Positions 16,552 through 26,263 of a DNA stretch of 64,000 nucleotides are shown here, piece by piece. Location of the stretch: positions 310,001 through 374,000 of the forward strand of contig CANLUH010000005.1 of NCBI GenBank assembly GCA_947494205.1. Direction: 5' to 3'. Position numbers and translations under genes: made by a program. How positions within the stretch are numbered: position 1 is the stretch's first letter; every line of letters begins with the position of its first letter. Origin of the DNA: an uncultured Flavobacteriaceae bacterium (GTDB lineage: Bacteria; Bacteroidota; Bacteroidia; Flavobacteriales; Flavobacteriaceae). A model generated the notes under the pieces. That model was not told where the DNA came from and did no database searches. It saw only the letters and a list, made by a program, of their open reading frames with translations.

Positions 16552-17067
16552 TCAATAATTTTTGGTGCTAAATCGACTGATGATCTTATTAAACCAATGC
16601 GATAGTTTATCTGAAAAATGGTGATGTTTAATCTTTACGTTATAGAGTTTTAAAGCCTTTTTAAATTCGACTAGTTGCGTTGCATTTAATTCGACTGTTA
16701 CAGTATTCTGTTTAACAACTACAGTATAGAATTTGCCGTCATGTTTCCCAAATTCAATTTCGTCTATTGTTATTAAATCTAATGTTGTTATTTGGTCGTC
16801 TACTGAAATTTTTAAGACTTCATCTCTTATCGTTAATTGCCCTATTCTAGAGAATAAAAAGTTATTTGCTAATGTGATTATAAAATAAGAGGCTACTATA
16901 CAGGTAGAAGTCACAGTGATTATAGTATTGTACTTTGAAAGGGATTCTACACCGTAGTACGCAGTGGCAATAGTTAACAGTACGCCATAAGCTAATACAA
17001 TAGTTTTCCATATATTATAAAATCTGTGATTGTAGACATAGTCGGTATCAATAAGGTCTGCCTTCAT
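16552..17067 (-). CDS. Small membrane protein with PH-like cytoplasmic part
   Basis: 171 residues. Two membrane helices at about 19-41 and 47-70 are followed by a soluble beta-rich stretch (LTIRDEVLKISVDDQ, TLDLITIDEIEFGKHDGKFY) that resembles the bacterial PH-like fold found after two-helix hairpins, then a basic tail. I recognise no named family. It lies 34 bases downstream of the AsmA-like gene and could be co-transcribed with it. Confidence 0.55.
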   Translation of the reverse strand: MKADLIDTDYVYNHRFYNIWKTIVLAYGVLLTIATAYYGVESLSKYNTIITVTSTCIVASYFIITLANNFLFSRIGQLTIRDEVLKISVDDQITTLDLITIDEIEFGKHDGKFYTVVVKQNTVTVELNATQLVEFKKALKLYNVKIKHHHFSDKLSHWFNKIISRFSTKNY

Positions 17068-17101
17068 TTAAGTGTTACTGTGTTATGGCTAAAGTATTGT
17101 G

Positions 17102-20100
17102 TTATTTTTTCTTTTTCTTGCCCAATGAGATTTTATAATCGTCTGTGCGACCTTTAATTTTTAGATTAAGATATCTTGTTTTCTTGTCAGTATCTACTTC
17201 TACAATCTCGTCTTCTTGTTTGGTATTATTTATGGTATCTTTTTTACTTTTAAATAATTTTCGCCAAGCAGCTTTTCTTACTGTTTTCCACGGAATACGT
17301 ATATAATAATCTATGTTTTGATCGCTATCATGCGTACCAGAAAATTCCATATGCCCTAAAGTAGATTCTATGGTCATAGCGGGAATATTAATCTTTCCTT
17401 TCTTTATATCTAAGCTATTTTGTAAAGTGTCGAACCTAATATTTTGTAGGTTTTTATCTCCAATATAATCTGAAAGCGCCAGCATTGGATCGTAATTTTT
17501 TAATCGTCCATTCAATATTTTTACGTCCATTTCTATAGTCGATTGGTCTAAATCTGGAACCATATCTGGATATACTCTTATTTTACCTTTAATTCTAGAG
17601 GTAAGCTGTCCTTGTAAGTTTTCTGAAACAAGATGATCTTGTCCAAAGTTTTCAAATTTAAAGAGTAATTTATCCAAATCAACATTAGTCATAATCAAAT
17701 CTGGTTGCATGTAGATGTGTTTAGGATCACTACCATTAAAATAGCCATTCAATCGAATATTGCCTCCTGCAGCATCCATACTTAAAGTATCTATATAGAT
17801 GTAATGGTTGGGTGTTGTTCTTAAATCTGCTTTTATATTTTTAAGATCTATTCTATGGTAAATAAAGTGCGTAATATCGGCCTTAAATTGCATATCTGTA
17901 AAAGGCAATTCATATAAATTAAAAGCTTCTGCATGTGTTTTTACATCCGCAGTTTTTGAAGCAACAACCTCTGTTGATTCTGGTGCGCTTAAATTGAAAT
18001 TGAATAGCGCATCAAAATCAATATAATTGGCCTTTAACTCTAGATAATTATCTCTTTTCTTTATTTGCGGATTGTCGCCCACATAATAGTTTAAATCGAA
18101 ATTAAAATTGGTGGTTCCTATTTCCCCATGAAAATCCTTGATTACTATGTGCTGATCTTCGTAATGTACGTTGCCTTTAAAATCATGAAATTTTAGTGGA
18201 TGCAATTTCATTTTGGTATCTAACTTATCTAAAGCTAAATCTATAGCATGTAAAGCAGAATCTTTATAATGCATGTTAGAGGCAAAATGCAATGCTAAAT
18301 CATCAAAAGTTTCATGTCGATACTCTTTAGGAACGTAATTTTCACCTTTATACGAAAAGATATCTTCTAGTTTTAGTTTATTAGAAGTAAGATTAATATC
18401 TAAATCTACGTCTCCGTTAAGTTCGGGTTGCATCCAAAAGGCATAATCGTGTATTAACCCGTCGAAATGAAAATCACTATCATCTATATAACCTGTAAAG
18501 TCTATTATTTCTAAATCTTTATCATCTATTAATACATCGGCATGAAAGTCGTGTAGTTTATGCGGATAATGCTTTAAATCCGCATATAAACTATCTATAA
18601 AAAATTCGCCTTTTGGTAAATACTTAGATTCTGTGAAATCTTTTGCAGAAGCGTTAAATGAAAGCCCTAAACTTAACGCTTTTATTTGTTCATCGATACC
18701 AGTTTGTACAGTGTCCTGTTTTGCAAAACCTGTTAATTGAGCAATATCTAAGACATTGGAGGTGATATCTAAATGCGCTTTTACAGGAATGTTGGTATGG
18801 TGTATAACTGCGGGTAAGTCAGACAAAAAACCACTTACCGATAAATCCGAATTGCCCATCAATAGTTCAAACTGATTCAGAGTCGCTTCCTTGCCATTCA
18901 TTACTAAATGTACATTTAAATCGTGCAAGGGCGCAGGAAGTTCTTTAGCTACCAAACTTAAATCTTTTACCATTAACTCTGCAGCGTAGGCTTGATTGAG
19001 TTTTTGTAATGCATTTTCAGGAGTGTCAATATCAATAATATCGTGGAAATTCATTTTTAACGATACTTGACCAGAGGCGTCTTGTACTTGCCCTAGTTCA
19101 AGAAAGTCTGCAATAAAATCGAGATTAAAATTCGAATTTATTTGCATATCTACTTCTGGAGATTCAAAATTCTTTACAAAAATAGAACCTTCAAATTTAC
19201 CTTTTTCCAAAGAAGCGGTCATATCGGTTAGAGAAAACTCCATGGTACTGGCATCTCTGTTTTTTCCATTGGTAAAGTGACCATGGAACCCCATGTTGTC
19301 TATTTTTTTCTTTCTTTTGGTATTTTCTAAAAAGGCTTCCGAGGCTCCAAAATTAGCATCAATAAACGGTCTGTTACCTTTGTTGGCAGGTCCTTTTATA
19401 TTAGCATTAAAATAGATGTCGCCTGCATTTTTGTATTTTTCTAATACAGGTATTACATCTGTTGGCGCAAAAGCGATAAGCATATCAAAATTGGGTTTGG
19501 TGCCTTTTATGTCAAGGTCAAGGTCTACATCATTCTTTGTGTCTATAGAACCTTTTAATTCAAAATCGCCATTTTCCATTACAATACTAGAAGGTTGTAT
19601 GTCTAGTATGCCAGATATTTCATTAAATACTAAGTCTGTATGTACTTCAAAATGTTTTTTATGGATAAAGGTTGTATCGCCATCTTTTATAACATTTAAT
19701 TCAAAATCGGTATCTATATGCCCAGCGATAATACTATTTGTCTTACTAAAACCACCAGTGCCGTTATATATAAATTTTTCGACGTCTGTATTAGTAGCTT
19801 CATCTAATGTATGAATATCTAGATTTTTAAGTTTAATTTTTTTTAAATGAATATTGGTAGAAGTACTGTCTGTTTCAGAAGTACTCTCTAGCGAATTTTG
19901 AATATTGGTTGTATTATTTTCATGAATAATAATGTTAAAAACACCTTCTTCTACTAATAGCGACTGAATATCGTAATGGCCACTTACAATATCCCAAAGG
20001 TTAAAACCAATGTAAAGGTCTTTAACATCCATGATAATGGGCGCATTGTCCTGCTTTGTTTCAAAAATTTGAAAATCGTATACTTTTATAGAAATGTCTG

Positions 20101-20296
20101 GAAAATTACCCCAAAGTGATAATTCGCTATCACCTACGCTAATAAGACCTTTGTGTTCTTCGTTTAGTTTTGAGATTTCTCCTTTAATAATTTCAGATTG
20201 GTTACTCTGTATATATAGTATTACACCTCCTAATAATAAAATAGGAACTAAGATTAGCACTAGTAAAATTCGTTTCCAGAATTTTTTAATTTTCAA
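17102..20296 (-). CDS. AsmA-like family protein (large periplasmic bridge protein)
   Basis: 1064 residues. An N-terminal membrane helix (about 8-30, RILLVLILVPILLLGGVIL) anchors it to the inner membrane; the rest is a long periplasmic series of beta strands with repeating DLDLDIKG/LNGYF-like units. The C-terminal 250 residues are the AsmA-like C-terminal region (LQGQLTSRIKGKIRV, NGRLKNYDPML, KGKINIPAMTIESTLGHMEFSGTH). Members of the AsmA/TamB group form lipid-carrying bridges between inner and outer membrane. Complete at both ends. The tail KISLGKKKKK is strongly basic. Function by family, not tested. Confidence 0.88.
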   Translation of the reverse strand: MKIKKFWKRILLVLILVPILLLGGVILYIQSNQSEIIKGEISKLNEEHKGLISVGDSELSLWGNFPDISIKVYDFQIFETKQDNAPIIMDVKDLYIGFNLWDIVSGHYDIQSLLVEEGVFNIIIHENNTTNIQNSLESTSETDSTSTNIHLKKIKLKNLDIHTLDEATNTDVEKFIYNGTGGFSKTNSIIAGHIDTDFELNVIKDGDTTFIHKKHFEVHTDLVFNEISGILDIQPSSIVMENGDFELKGSIDTKNDVDLDLDIKGTKPNFDMLIAFAPTDVIPVLEKYKNAGDIYFNANIKGPANKGNRPFIDANFGASEAFLENTKRKKKIDNMGFHGHFTNGKNRDASTMEFSLTDMTASLEKGKFEGSIFVKNFESPEVDMQINSNFNLDFIADFLELGQVQDASGQVSLKMNFHDIIDIDTPENALQKLNQAYAAELMVKDLSLVAKELPAPLHDLNVHLVMNGKEATLNQFELLMGNSDLSVSGFLSDLPAVIHHTNIPVKAHLDITSNVLDIAQLTGFAKQDTVQTGIDEQIKALSLGLSFNASAKDFTESKYLPKGEFFIDSLYADLKHYPHKLHDFHADVLIDDKDLEIIDFTGYIDDSDFHFDGLIHDYAFWMQPELNGDVDLDINLTSNKLKLEDIFSYKGENYVPKEYRHETFDDLALHFASNMHYKDSALHAIDLALDKLDTKMKLHPLKFHDFKGNVHYEDQHIVIKDFHGEIGTTNFNFDLNYYVGDNPQIKKRDNYLELKANYIDFDALFNFNLSAPESTEVVASKTADVKTHAEAFNLYELPFTDMQFKADITHFIYHRIDLKNIKADLRTTPNHYIYIDTLSMDAAGGNIRLNGYFNGSDPKHIYMQPDLIMTNVDLDKLLFKFENFGQDHLVSENLQGQLTSRIKGKIRVYPDMVPDLDQSTIEMDVKILNGRLKNYDPMLALSDYIGDKNLQNIRFDTLQNSLDIKKGKINIPAMTIESTLGHMEFSGTHDSDQNIDYYIRIPWKTVRKAAWRKLFKSKKDTINNTKQEDEIVEVDTDKKTRYLNLKIKGRTDDYKISLGKKKKK

Positions 20297-20431
20297 AGTA
20301 AATGTCTTTAAAGTGTTAGAATGAAGTTAGGTTTTAAAATTAACGAATTAGTACGAGAAAACCTATTTAAGAACATGATTGGGCTTTTGGTTTAACTGTA
20401 TGTATTGATTAGATATTTCGTTGTGATTTTG

Positions 20432-21505
20432 CTACCAAGGACCATTCTGCGTAATATTTACAAATGTTCCGTTTTCTAATCTATAAGCACCACCAAAGCC
20501 AACAAACCAAAGTCTATCGTCTAAATCTTTATAGATTTTAAAGATTACAGGTCCTTTGTTGTTTTCTGTTTTTTCATATTCAATGAGTTGTCCTCCATCA
20601 TAAGTGTATAAAAAGTGCTGATTGGAAACAAACCATATCTTTCCGTTTTTATCTTCTGCAATACTCCCTATACCTTTTCCATCTTCAATTTTACCTTCTG
20701 TTATATTGTTTATTTTATGTCCATTTAAATGGTATAATCCCTTTTTTGTTGAAATCCAGAAGGTTCCTTTTTTATCTTCAAATATCTCATTAACGAAGTT
20801 CGTTTGAATACCAACTTTTTCAGAAATATTAACTAGCTCGTTATTTGAATACGAAAACAGTCCAGCATTAGTACTAAGCCACAAGGTCCCTTTACTATCT
20901 TCTTGTATGCTATGAATCATTGTCGTACTCGATATGCCTACGGTAGAATCTATTGTGCCTTCTGGGAGTTTAAAGTCCGTGAATTTCTGTCCATCGAATA
21001 CAGATATCCCTTTTACAGTACCAATCCAGATGTTTCCATTACTTGCGGGAGTAATGCACCAAGCATCGTTACTTATTAAGCCATCCGATTCGTAATAATT
21101 TGTTACCAATTCTCCTTTAACACTACTAATACCGTCTGTATGCGCAAACCATAGTGTACCGTCTTTACTTTCTGTAATGTCTTTTATGGTGACACTTTTC
21201 CCTGATTCACTTTTAATTGTATTTATCTGAGTTAATAAATCACCGTTAAATTTAAAGACACCACCTTCTGCTCCAAACCAAATGTTTCTTTTACTATCTT
21301 GATATATGGTTCTTACCACTTGGTCTATCTGGTCATTGGAATCTGGAAACAGTGAAAAGTTATCGCTACTGTTTTTATTGGATTGCACGTTCAATGAATC
21401 TTTTTCTGAAGTTACAGGTTGTACTTCAGTCTTACTTTTTTGTCCATTGCAGGCGTATATGGCAAAGGATAGAATAAATAGTATGTATAGTTTAATTTTG
21501 ATCAT
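20432..21505 (-). CDS. Two-component-regulator-propeller lipoprotein without output domain
   Basis: 357 residues with a lipoprotein signal peptide (AIYAC, Cys near residue 19). Residues 55-357 are a set of Reg_prop blades, each reading like IYQDSKRNIWFGAEGGVF, ESKDGTLWFAHTDGI, ASNGNIWIGTVKGI, EDSKGTLWLSTNAGL, DKKGTFWISTKKGL, EDKNGKIWFVSN. In hybrid two-component systems these propellers precede Y_Y_Y, histidine kinase and AraC domains; here there is nothing after the propeller. It is likely a free periplasmic ligand-binding propeller. No polysaccharide-utilisation genes are adjacent. Confidence 0.82.
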   Translation of the reverse strand: MIKIKLYILFILSFAIYACNGQKSKTEVQPVTSEKDSLNVQSNKNSSDNFSLFPDSNDQIDQVVRTIYQDSKRNIWFGAEGGVFKFNGDLLTQINTIKSESGKSVTIKDITESKDGTLWFAHTDGISSVKGELVTNYYESDGLISNDAWCITPASNGNIWIGTVKGISVFDGQKFTDFKLPEGTIDSTVGISSTTMIHSIQEDSKGTLWLSTNAGLFSYSNNELVNISEKVGIQTNFVNEIFEDKKGTFWISTKKGLYHLNGHKINNITEGKIEDGKGIGSIAEDKNGKIWFVSNQHFLYTYDGGQLIEYEKTENNKGPVIFKIYKDLDDRLWFVGFGGAYRLENGTFVNITQNGPW

Positions 21506-21599
21506 TGTAGCTTTTTTATATGTGGTACTATAAAATTGTTTTAGTATTTTGTGTTGCGGGATTGTTTGACGTTTAATATATGTTGTTGTGAGTCGTATT

Positions 21600-22496
21600 T
21601 TATGTTTTATCTAGAAAATTATGTTTTGTTTCAATTGTTTTCGGGTTCACAATTATAGTTATTATCATTCCAGTAATAATAATTGATAAAATTAATTGTT
21701 TCAAATCAAATTCTCTATTTCCTAAAATAATTTCTGTAAAATATATTATAAAAGTAGCAAAAACATATGGTAATCTAGCTTTTTCTACATCGTACCATTT
21801 GTATAGTTGTATTGAAAGAATATAGATTCCAAATTGGCTCAAAGTATATAAAATAAATATCCATATATCTTTAAAATCAAAATGAATACTTTCGCTATTG
21901 ATAAATAATAACGCTAAACCAAATAACAGATTACTCAAACTGAAAACATTGCTTAATACAAAAATATTTTCCTTTCCAGCTGAATTTTTCATAAAAAGAT
22001 AACCTAGTGCTATAAGTATTACACTAGTAAAAGCATAAATATAGCCTAATGGTTTTTCATCACTAAAATTTCCCGAAAGTGTAATAAAACTTATTATTAG
22101 TATAGACCAAATAGAAAGCCAAAATTGCAAATTTGATTTTTTATTTTTATTAGTAAATAATGTTACCAATATCAATAAAAAAGGTATGTCTAATCGTCCT
22201 ATTAAAGCAATAGATGAAGCACTTAAAAAAGCGAAAGAAGCTGTAAAAAAGTAAGACGCAAAACCACTTGCGAAAAAACGAAAAATTTGTATTTTTTTAT
22301 TTTGGGGTATAAGTTTATATCCTTTTATTTTTGATGCAATTAATCCAACAGATAAACAGAAGAAGCCTCTTAAAATCATATTTTCAGAAGTAGAATAATC
22401 TCTGATTGACATTTCTTTTATTGTATAAATGTATAAAGACATTGAAAGAATTACAGAAAGTAAGATTCCCCATTTAAGGATATTTTTTATATACAT
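21600..22496 (-). CDS. DMT (EamA-like) superfamily transporter
   Basis: 298 residues with about ten predicted membrane helices in two five-helix halves, as in EamA/DMT permeases. The first half contains the usual FxSxSFAFLSASSIALIGRLDIP pattern (short form ASSIALIGRL), the second GYIYAFTSVILIALGYLF. Base composition is even more AT-rich than its neighbours. The substrate cannot be predicted; relatives move metabolites, sugars or amino acids. It stands alone, with 103 bases after the stop region of the propeller lipoprotein promoter and 237 bases before peptidase T. Confidence 0.78.
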   Translation of the reverse strand: MYIKNILKWGILLSVILSMSLYIYTIKEMSIRDYSTSENMILRGFFCLSVGLIASKIKGYKLIPQNKKIQIFRFFASGFASYFFTASFAFLSASSIALIGRLDIPFLLILVTLFTNKNKKSNLQFWLSIWSILIISFITLSGNFSDEKPLGYIYAFTSVILIALGYLFMKNSAGKENIFVLSNVFSLSNLLFGLALLFINSESIHFDFKDIWIFILYTLSQFGIYILSIQLYKWYDVEKARLPYVFATFIIYFTEIILGNREFDLKQLILSIIITGMIITIIVNPKTIETKHNFLDKT

Positions 22497-22681
22497 TGCT
22501 TTTTTGTCAGAATAAATCTTAAATAAAGAATTTTTGCCATTATAGTTTTGATTTTCTAATTTTTAATCTGTCAGTTTCAGTAATCATTTTTAGTTTACTA
22601 ATGGTTTTTTGATATAGCAACAATGGTAGTTAAACGAAGTTAGCCTAAAATCCTCACAAAATTAATCATTTACAAAAAACA

Positions 22682-22714
22682 AACAGCCCAAAACTTTTAA
22701 AGTTTTGGGCTGTT
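22682..22714 (-). terminator. Rho-independent terminator of pepT
   Basis: A perfect 16-base inverted repeat with a 1-base centre (22682-22697 against 22699-22714; arms aacagcccaaaacttt). On the minus strand it is followed by TTTGTTTTTTG, just after the pepT stop. Confidence 0.88.
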
Positions 22715-22733
22715 AAATATATCTAGTAATAGT

Positions 22734-23972
22734 TTATTTCTTCTCAGCAGTAAGTTCCGCAATCTTACAAATCACCTCAGTTGCTTTAATCATACTTTCA
22801 ACAGGAACGTATTCATAACGCCCGTGGAAATTATGTCCGCCAGCAAAGATATTAGGGCACGGTAAGCCCATATAACTTAATTGAGAACCATCTGTTCCGC
22901 CACGAATAGGTTTAATTAATGGTTTTATGTTTAATTGTTTCATGGCTTCTTCAGCGATATCTACAATATGCATTACAGGCTCTACTTTTTCTTTCATATT
23001 AAAGTATTGGTCTGTAATGTCTATTTCTATAGCTTCACGTCCGTATTGCGAGTTTAATTCGTTAGTTAGCTTTTGCATCACTTCTTTACGCGCTTCAAAA
23101 TGGTTGCGGTCGTGATCACGAATAATATATTGTAATACAGTGTCTTCAACTTCGCCGTTAATAGAGTAGAGGTGGAAAAAACCTTCGTAACCATCAGTAT
23201 GTTCTGGTGTTTCCATACGTGGTAACGAATTAATAAACTCGGTAGCAATGTACATAGAGTTTATCATTTTTCCTTTAGCATAACCAGGGTGTACTATTTT
23301 TCCTTTTATTCTCACTTTAGCACCAGCAGCATTAAAGTTTTCGTATTCTAATTCGCCAATTTGGCTACCATCCATAGTATACGCCCAATCGGCTCCAAAT
23401 TTGTCTACATCGAATTTATGAGCGCCACGACCAATTTCTTCATCTGGTGTAAACCCAACTTTTATAGTACCGTGTTTAATGTCTGGATTGTTGATAAGGT
23501 GTTCCATAGCAGAGATGATTTCGCAAATCCCTGCTTTATCATCTGCGCCTAAAAGCGTAGTCCCGTCTGTAGTAATTAAAGTTTGCCCTTTGTACTGTAA
23601 TAAATCTTCAAAATAATCTGGAGACAATACAATGTTTTCAGTTGCGTTTAAAACAATGTCTTTACCATCGTAATTCTCAATAATTTGAGGTTTTACGTTA
23701 GCACCTGTAAAATCTGGAGTGGTATCAAAATGCGATACAAAACCAATAGTTGGTGTGTCGTGCTCTACATTACTTGGCAGTGTTGCCATTATGTAAGCGT
23801 TCTCGTCTATGGAAACATTGCTCATACCAATCGCCTTTAACTCGTCTACTAAGGCATTGGCTAAGTCCCATTGTTTGGCTGTACTTGGTGTGGTATCACT
23901 CTCTGGATCCGATTCTGTATCTACTATAACGTAGCTTATAAATCGTTTTATTATATCGTCTTTAGAAATCAT
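22734..23972 (-). CDS. pepT: Peptidase T (tripeptide aminopeptidase)
   Basis: 412 residues, full length for PepT of the M20 family, a cytoplasmic two-zinc enzyme that removes the N-terminal residue from tripeptides. Visible metal and catalytic residues: His81 and Asp83 in SHFDTTPD, Asp144 in LLGADDKAG, Glu178-Glu179 in [10 protein letters not shown], Asp201 in YTMDGSQ and a C-terminal His in AGGHNFHG. The lid-domain segment [12 protein letters not shown] and the substrate-binding [19 protein letters not shown] are intact. A strong terminator follows directly. Confidence 0.96.
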   Translation of the reverse strand: MISKDDIIKRFISYVIVDTESDPESDTTPSTAKQWDLANALVDELKAIGMSNVSIDENAYIMATLPSNVEHDTPTIGFVSHFDTTPDFTGANVKPQIIENYDGKDIVLNATENIVLSPDYFEDLLQYKGQTLITTDGTTLLGADDKAGICEIISAMEHLINNPDIKHGTIKVGFTPDEEIGRGAHKFDVDKFGADWAYTMDGSQIGELEYENFNAAGAKVRIKGKIVHPGYAKGKMINSMYIATEFINSLPRMETPEHTDGYEGFFHLYSINGEVEDTVLQYIIRDHDRNHFEARKEVMQKLTNELNSQYGREAIEIDITDQYFNMKEKVEPVMHIVDIAEEAMKQLNIKPLIKPIRGGTDGSQLSYMGLPCPNIFAGGHNFHGRYEYVPVESMIKATEVICKIAELTAEKK

Positions 23973-24047
23973 TAAAATATCTTTTAATCGGTTTTTGTGT
24001 CTAATATGGGTATAAAGTTACGATTTATAACTTTTTTGGGTTTAGAA

Positions 24048-24078
24048 TTGCTCAATTTTTTATTTAGAAGTACTTTTG
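24048..24078 (+). promoter_or_regulatory. pyrD promoter (TTG-N20-TACTTTTG)
   Basis: TACTTTTG at 24071-24078 is an exact TAnnTTTG -7 element and TTG at 24048-24050 is a reasonable -33 element at 20 bases. The start ATG at 24094 follows 15 bases later, giving a very short leader. Confidence 0.65.
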
Positions 24079-24093
24079 CGCAAACATAATTCG

Positions 24094-25125
24094 ATGTATA
24101 AAGCATTACTACGACCATTATTTTTTCTTTTCGATCCAGAGAAGATTCACCATTTTACATTTTCTTTAATTAAAGCGACCTCCAAAGTGCCAGGAATGGC
24201 GGCTTTATTTAGAAGTTTATATACTGTTAACGATACCCGTTTAGAACGTAAACTATTTGGTTTAACGTTTAAAAATCCGGTAGGTTTAGCGGCAGGTTTC
24301 GACAAAAATGCAGTGTTATATAACGAATTAGCAAACTTTGGTTTTGGCTTTATAGAAATAGGTACGGTAACACCAAAAGCTCAAGCAGGGAATCCTAAAA
24401 AACGTTTGTTTAGATTACAAGACGATAAAGGGATTATTAACCGTATGGGCTTTAATAATGAAGGTTTACAAGCAGCCATTAGCCAATTAAAACTAAATAA
24501 AGGGAAGCTGATCATAGGTGGGAACATTGGTAAAAATACACAAACAAAACCAGAAGATTATACTAAAGATTATTTAGAATGTTTTAATGCCTTACATCCT
24601 TATGTTGATTATTTTGTATTGAATGTAAGTTGCCCCAATGTTGGGAGCCATGCCAAGTTAAATGATAAAGACTATTTATTAGAATTAATAGGTGCCGTAC
24701 AACAAGCGAATAACACGTTTGAAAAACAGAAACCTATCCTTTTAAAAATTGCTCCAGATTTAAATGATATACAGTTAGATGAAATTGTAGAACTTATTTC
24801 TGAAACTAATTTAGATGGTGTTATTGCTAGTAATACGTCTACAGATAGAACAGCTTTAAAAGCTAGTGATGCGCGTTTAAAAGAGATAGGAAATGGTGGT
24901 TTAAGCGGACAACCTATAAAAGAAAAATCAACACGAGTTATTAAATATTTAGCCGATAAAAGTAATAAAGCCTTTCCAATTATAGGAGTAGGAGGTATAC
25001 ACTCAGCAAAAGATGCGCTAGATAAAATAGAAGCCGGTGCAGATTTAGTACAAATCTATACTGGGTTTATTTACGAAGGGCCTGCGTTAATAAAAGCTAT
25101 AAACAAAGCGTTACTCGATAATTAG
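24094..25125 (+). CDS. pyrD: Dihydroorotate dehydrogenase, class 2-like, with Cys at the catalytic position
   Basis: 343 residues. It oxidises dihydroorotate to orotate in pyrimidine synthesis. The N-terminal extension ([22 protein letters not shown]) is the membrane-associating, quinone-binding region of class 2 enzymes. The FMN barrel follows with [31 protein letters not shown] and [16 protein letters not shown]. The catalytic-base motif reads NVSCPNV, with Cys180 where E. coli PyrD has Ser175. I chose the ATG at 24094 over an in-frame TTG at 24076 because that TTG lies inside the -7 promoter element. The 3' end overlaps the converging spondin-domain gene by 15 bases. Confidence 0.93.
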   Translation: MYKALLRPLFFLFDPEKIHHFTFSLIKATSKVPGMAALFRSLYTVNDTRLERKLFGLTFKNPVGLAAGFDKNAVLYNELANFGFGFIEIGTVTPKAQAGNPKKRLFRLQDDKGIINRMGFNNEGLQAAISQLKLNKGKLIIGGNIGKNTQTKPEDYTKDYLECFNALHPYVDYFVLNVSCPNVGSHAKLNDKDYLLELIGAVQQANNTFEKQKPILLKIAPDLNDIQLDEIVELISETNLDGVIASNTSTDRTALKASDARLKEIGNGGLSGQPIKEKSTRVIKYLADKSNKAFPIIGVGGIHSAKDALDKIEAGADLVQIYTGFIYEGPALIKAINKALLDN

Positions 25126-26043
25126 TTTCTGAGTTGTAGTTTCTCCGTTTTTGGTATTTAGTTTTACTAGATAAATCCCTTTATTTAAAGCCGATAAATC
25201 AAGATTTAAAGCGCTTTCTTTAGTATTAACTAGTATGTCTTTAACTAAGCTACCTAATATATTATAAACTTTAACCGATTGTAAATTGGCAACGTTATCG
25301 CCATTAATGGAAATGTGTCCTTTTGATGGATTCGGTGCTATTTTAAGTGTTTTTGAAGCTTCAAAGTTTGGAGTACTTAATAATTCAAATTCAAAATCGA
25401 AAGTTAAAGTTCCTATTTTATTTCCGTTTAAAGGAAAACCGCTAATTAACGAAATACCAACTGGCGTATTTGGGCTATTAGGCGAGTCATAATCTGTACC
25501 ATTATCTGTCCCAGCGTCATATGCATAAACATCTAGTTCAAGAAAATCTATCCATTGGCCATTAGTATCTATAATCTCTACACTATTTGCTGCAATAAAC
25601 CAGTCTGGACTTGGCGCAACCATAGAGAGTATGGTTAAATAACGAAACTCTGTGCATATAGCAATTTGTTGTATTGTTGCAGATGCTGTTGCATTATTTG
25701 GAGTATTAAAAGGTACAATGTTTATAGAATGTGCTGTGCCTTGATTAATGGCAGTGAAAACTTCCCAATCAATCGCTGCATTGTTACCTAGTTCAGCAAG
25801 GTCTTTTATACCTTGACTAGCGTTTTCACCAACCTCTAAAAATTGATTGGGTATACTATGGCTTATAATTACCAAGTCGGACCAATGTGCTCCTGCAGGG
25901 ATAGAAGAATGCTCTGTTGCGTTCCAAGTACTTTGAAAATCAATATTATAAACTAAATCACCATTCTGGCTCTCGTCACATTGAGACCAAGACATACTAT
26001 TTATAAAAGAGAGTAAAAGAAAGCAAAATGTAATTTTTTTCAT
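25111..26043 (-). CDS. Spondin-domain protein with type IX sorting tail, copy 1
   Basis: 310 residues, signal peptide about 1-20 (ending SWSQ). Residues 30-225 match Spondin_[70 protein letters not shown] (quoted in parts). The last 78 residues are a type A type IX secretion sorting domain ([12 protein letters not shown]...[12 protein letters not shown]...[12 protein letters not shown]). The protein should be secreted through the outer membrane and anchored to or released from the surface. First of three tandem paralogues in position, last in transcription order. It shares its signal peptide region with copy 2. Confidence 0.88.
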   Translation of the reverse strand: MKKITFCFLLLSFINSMSWSQCDESQNGDLVYNIDFQSTWNATEHSSIPAGAHWSDLVIISHSIPNQFLEVGENASQGIKDLAELGNNAAIDWEVFTAINQGTAHSINIVPFNTPNNATASATIQQIAICTEFRYLTILSMVAPSPDWFIAANSVEIIDTNGQWIDFLELDVYAYDAGTDNGTDYDSPNSPNTPVGISLISGFPLNGNKIGTLTFDFEFELLSTPNFEASKTLKIAPNPSKGHISINGDNVANLQSVKVYNILGSLVKDILVNTKESALNLDLSALNKGIYLVKLNTKNGETTTQKLIIE

Positions 26044-26064
26044 AGCGATGAGGAATTGAAACTT

Positions 26065-26078
26065 AAAATTACAATTTT
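26065..26078 (-). promoter_or_regulatory. Leader dyad AAAATTACAATTTT, copy 1
   Basis: A 14-base dyad that begins 22 bases before the ATG of spondin copy 1. Copies 2 and 3 carry AAAACTACAGTTTT at the same distance, so the C/G pair became T/A with symmetry kept. On the minus strand it contains TAATTTTA, close to the TAnnTTTG -7 consensus. Confidence 0.4.
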
Positions 26079-26263
26079 GATTTGAAAGAAACTAATAAAA
26101 GTTGATTCGTTCGTGGGGGCTCAGTTTTTATAGGAATATATACTATGATAGATTTTACGGATCAAAATACCTTATTCGATACTTAATCTTTCAAAATACT
26201 CATGTGTAATAAATTAGATGTTTAATCGTTAGCAATTCAAGCTTAAAAAATCTAAAGCAGGCT

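Noticed and set aside
19416-19814. A 132-codon plus-strand frame inside the AsmA-like gene
   Set aside because: Antisense of a clear AsmA-like coding region, no family resemblance or start signal.
24076-24093. TTG start for pyrD
   Set aside because: The TTG is part of the TACTTTTG promoter element, so it would not be transcribed; the ATG at 24094 matches the family N terminus.
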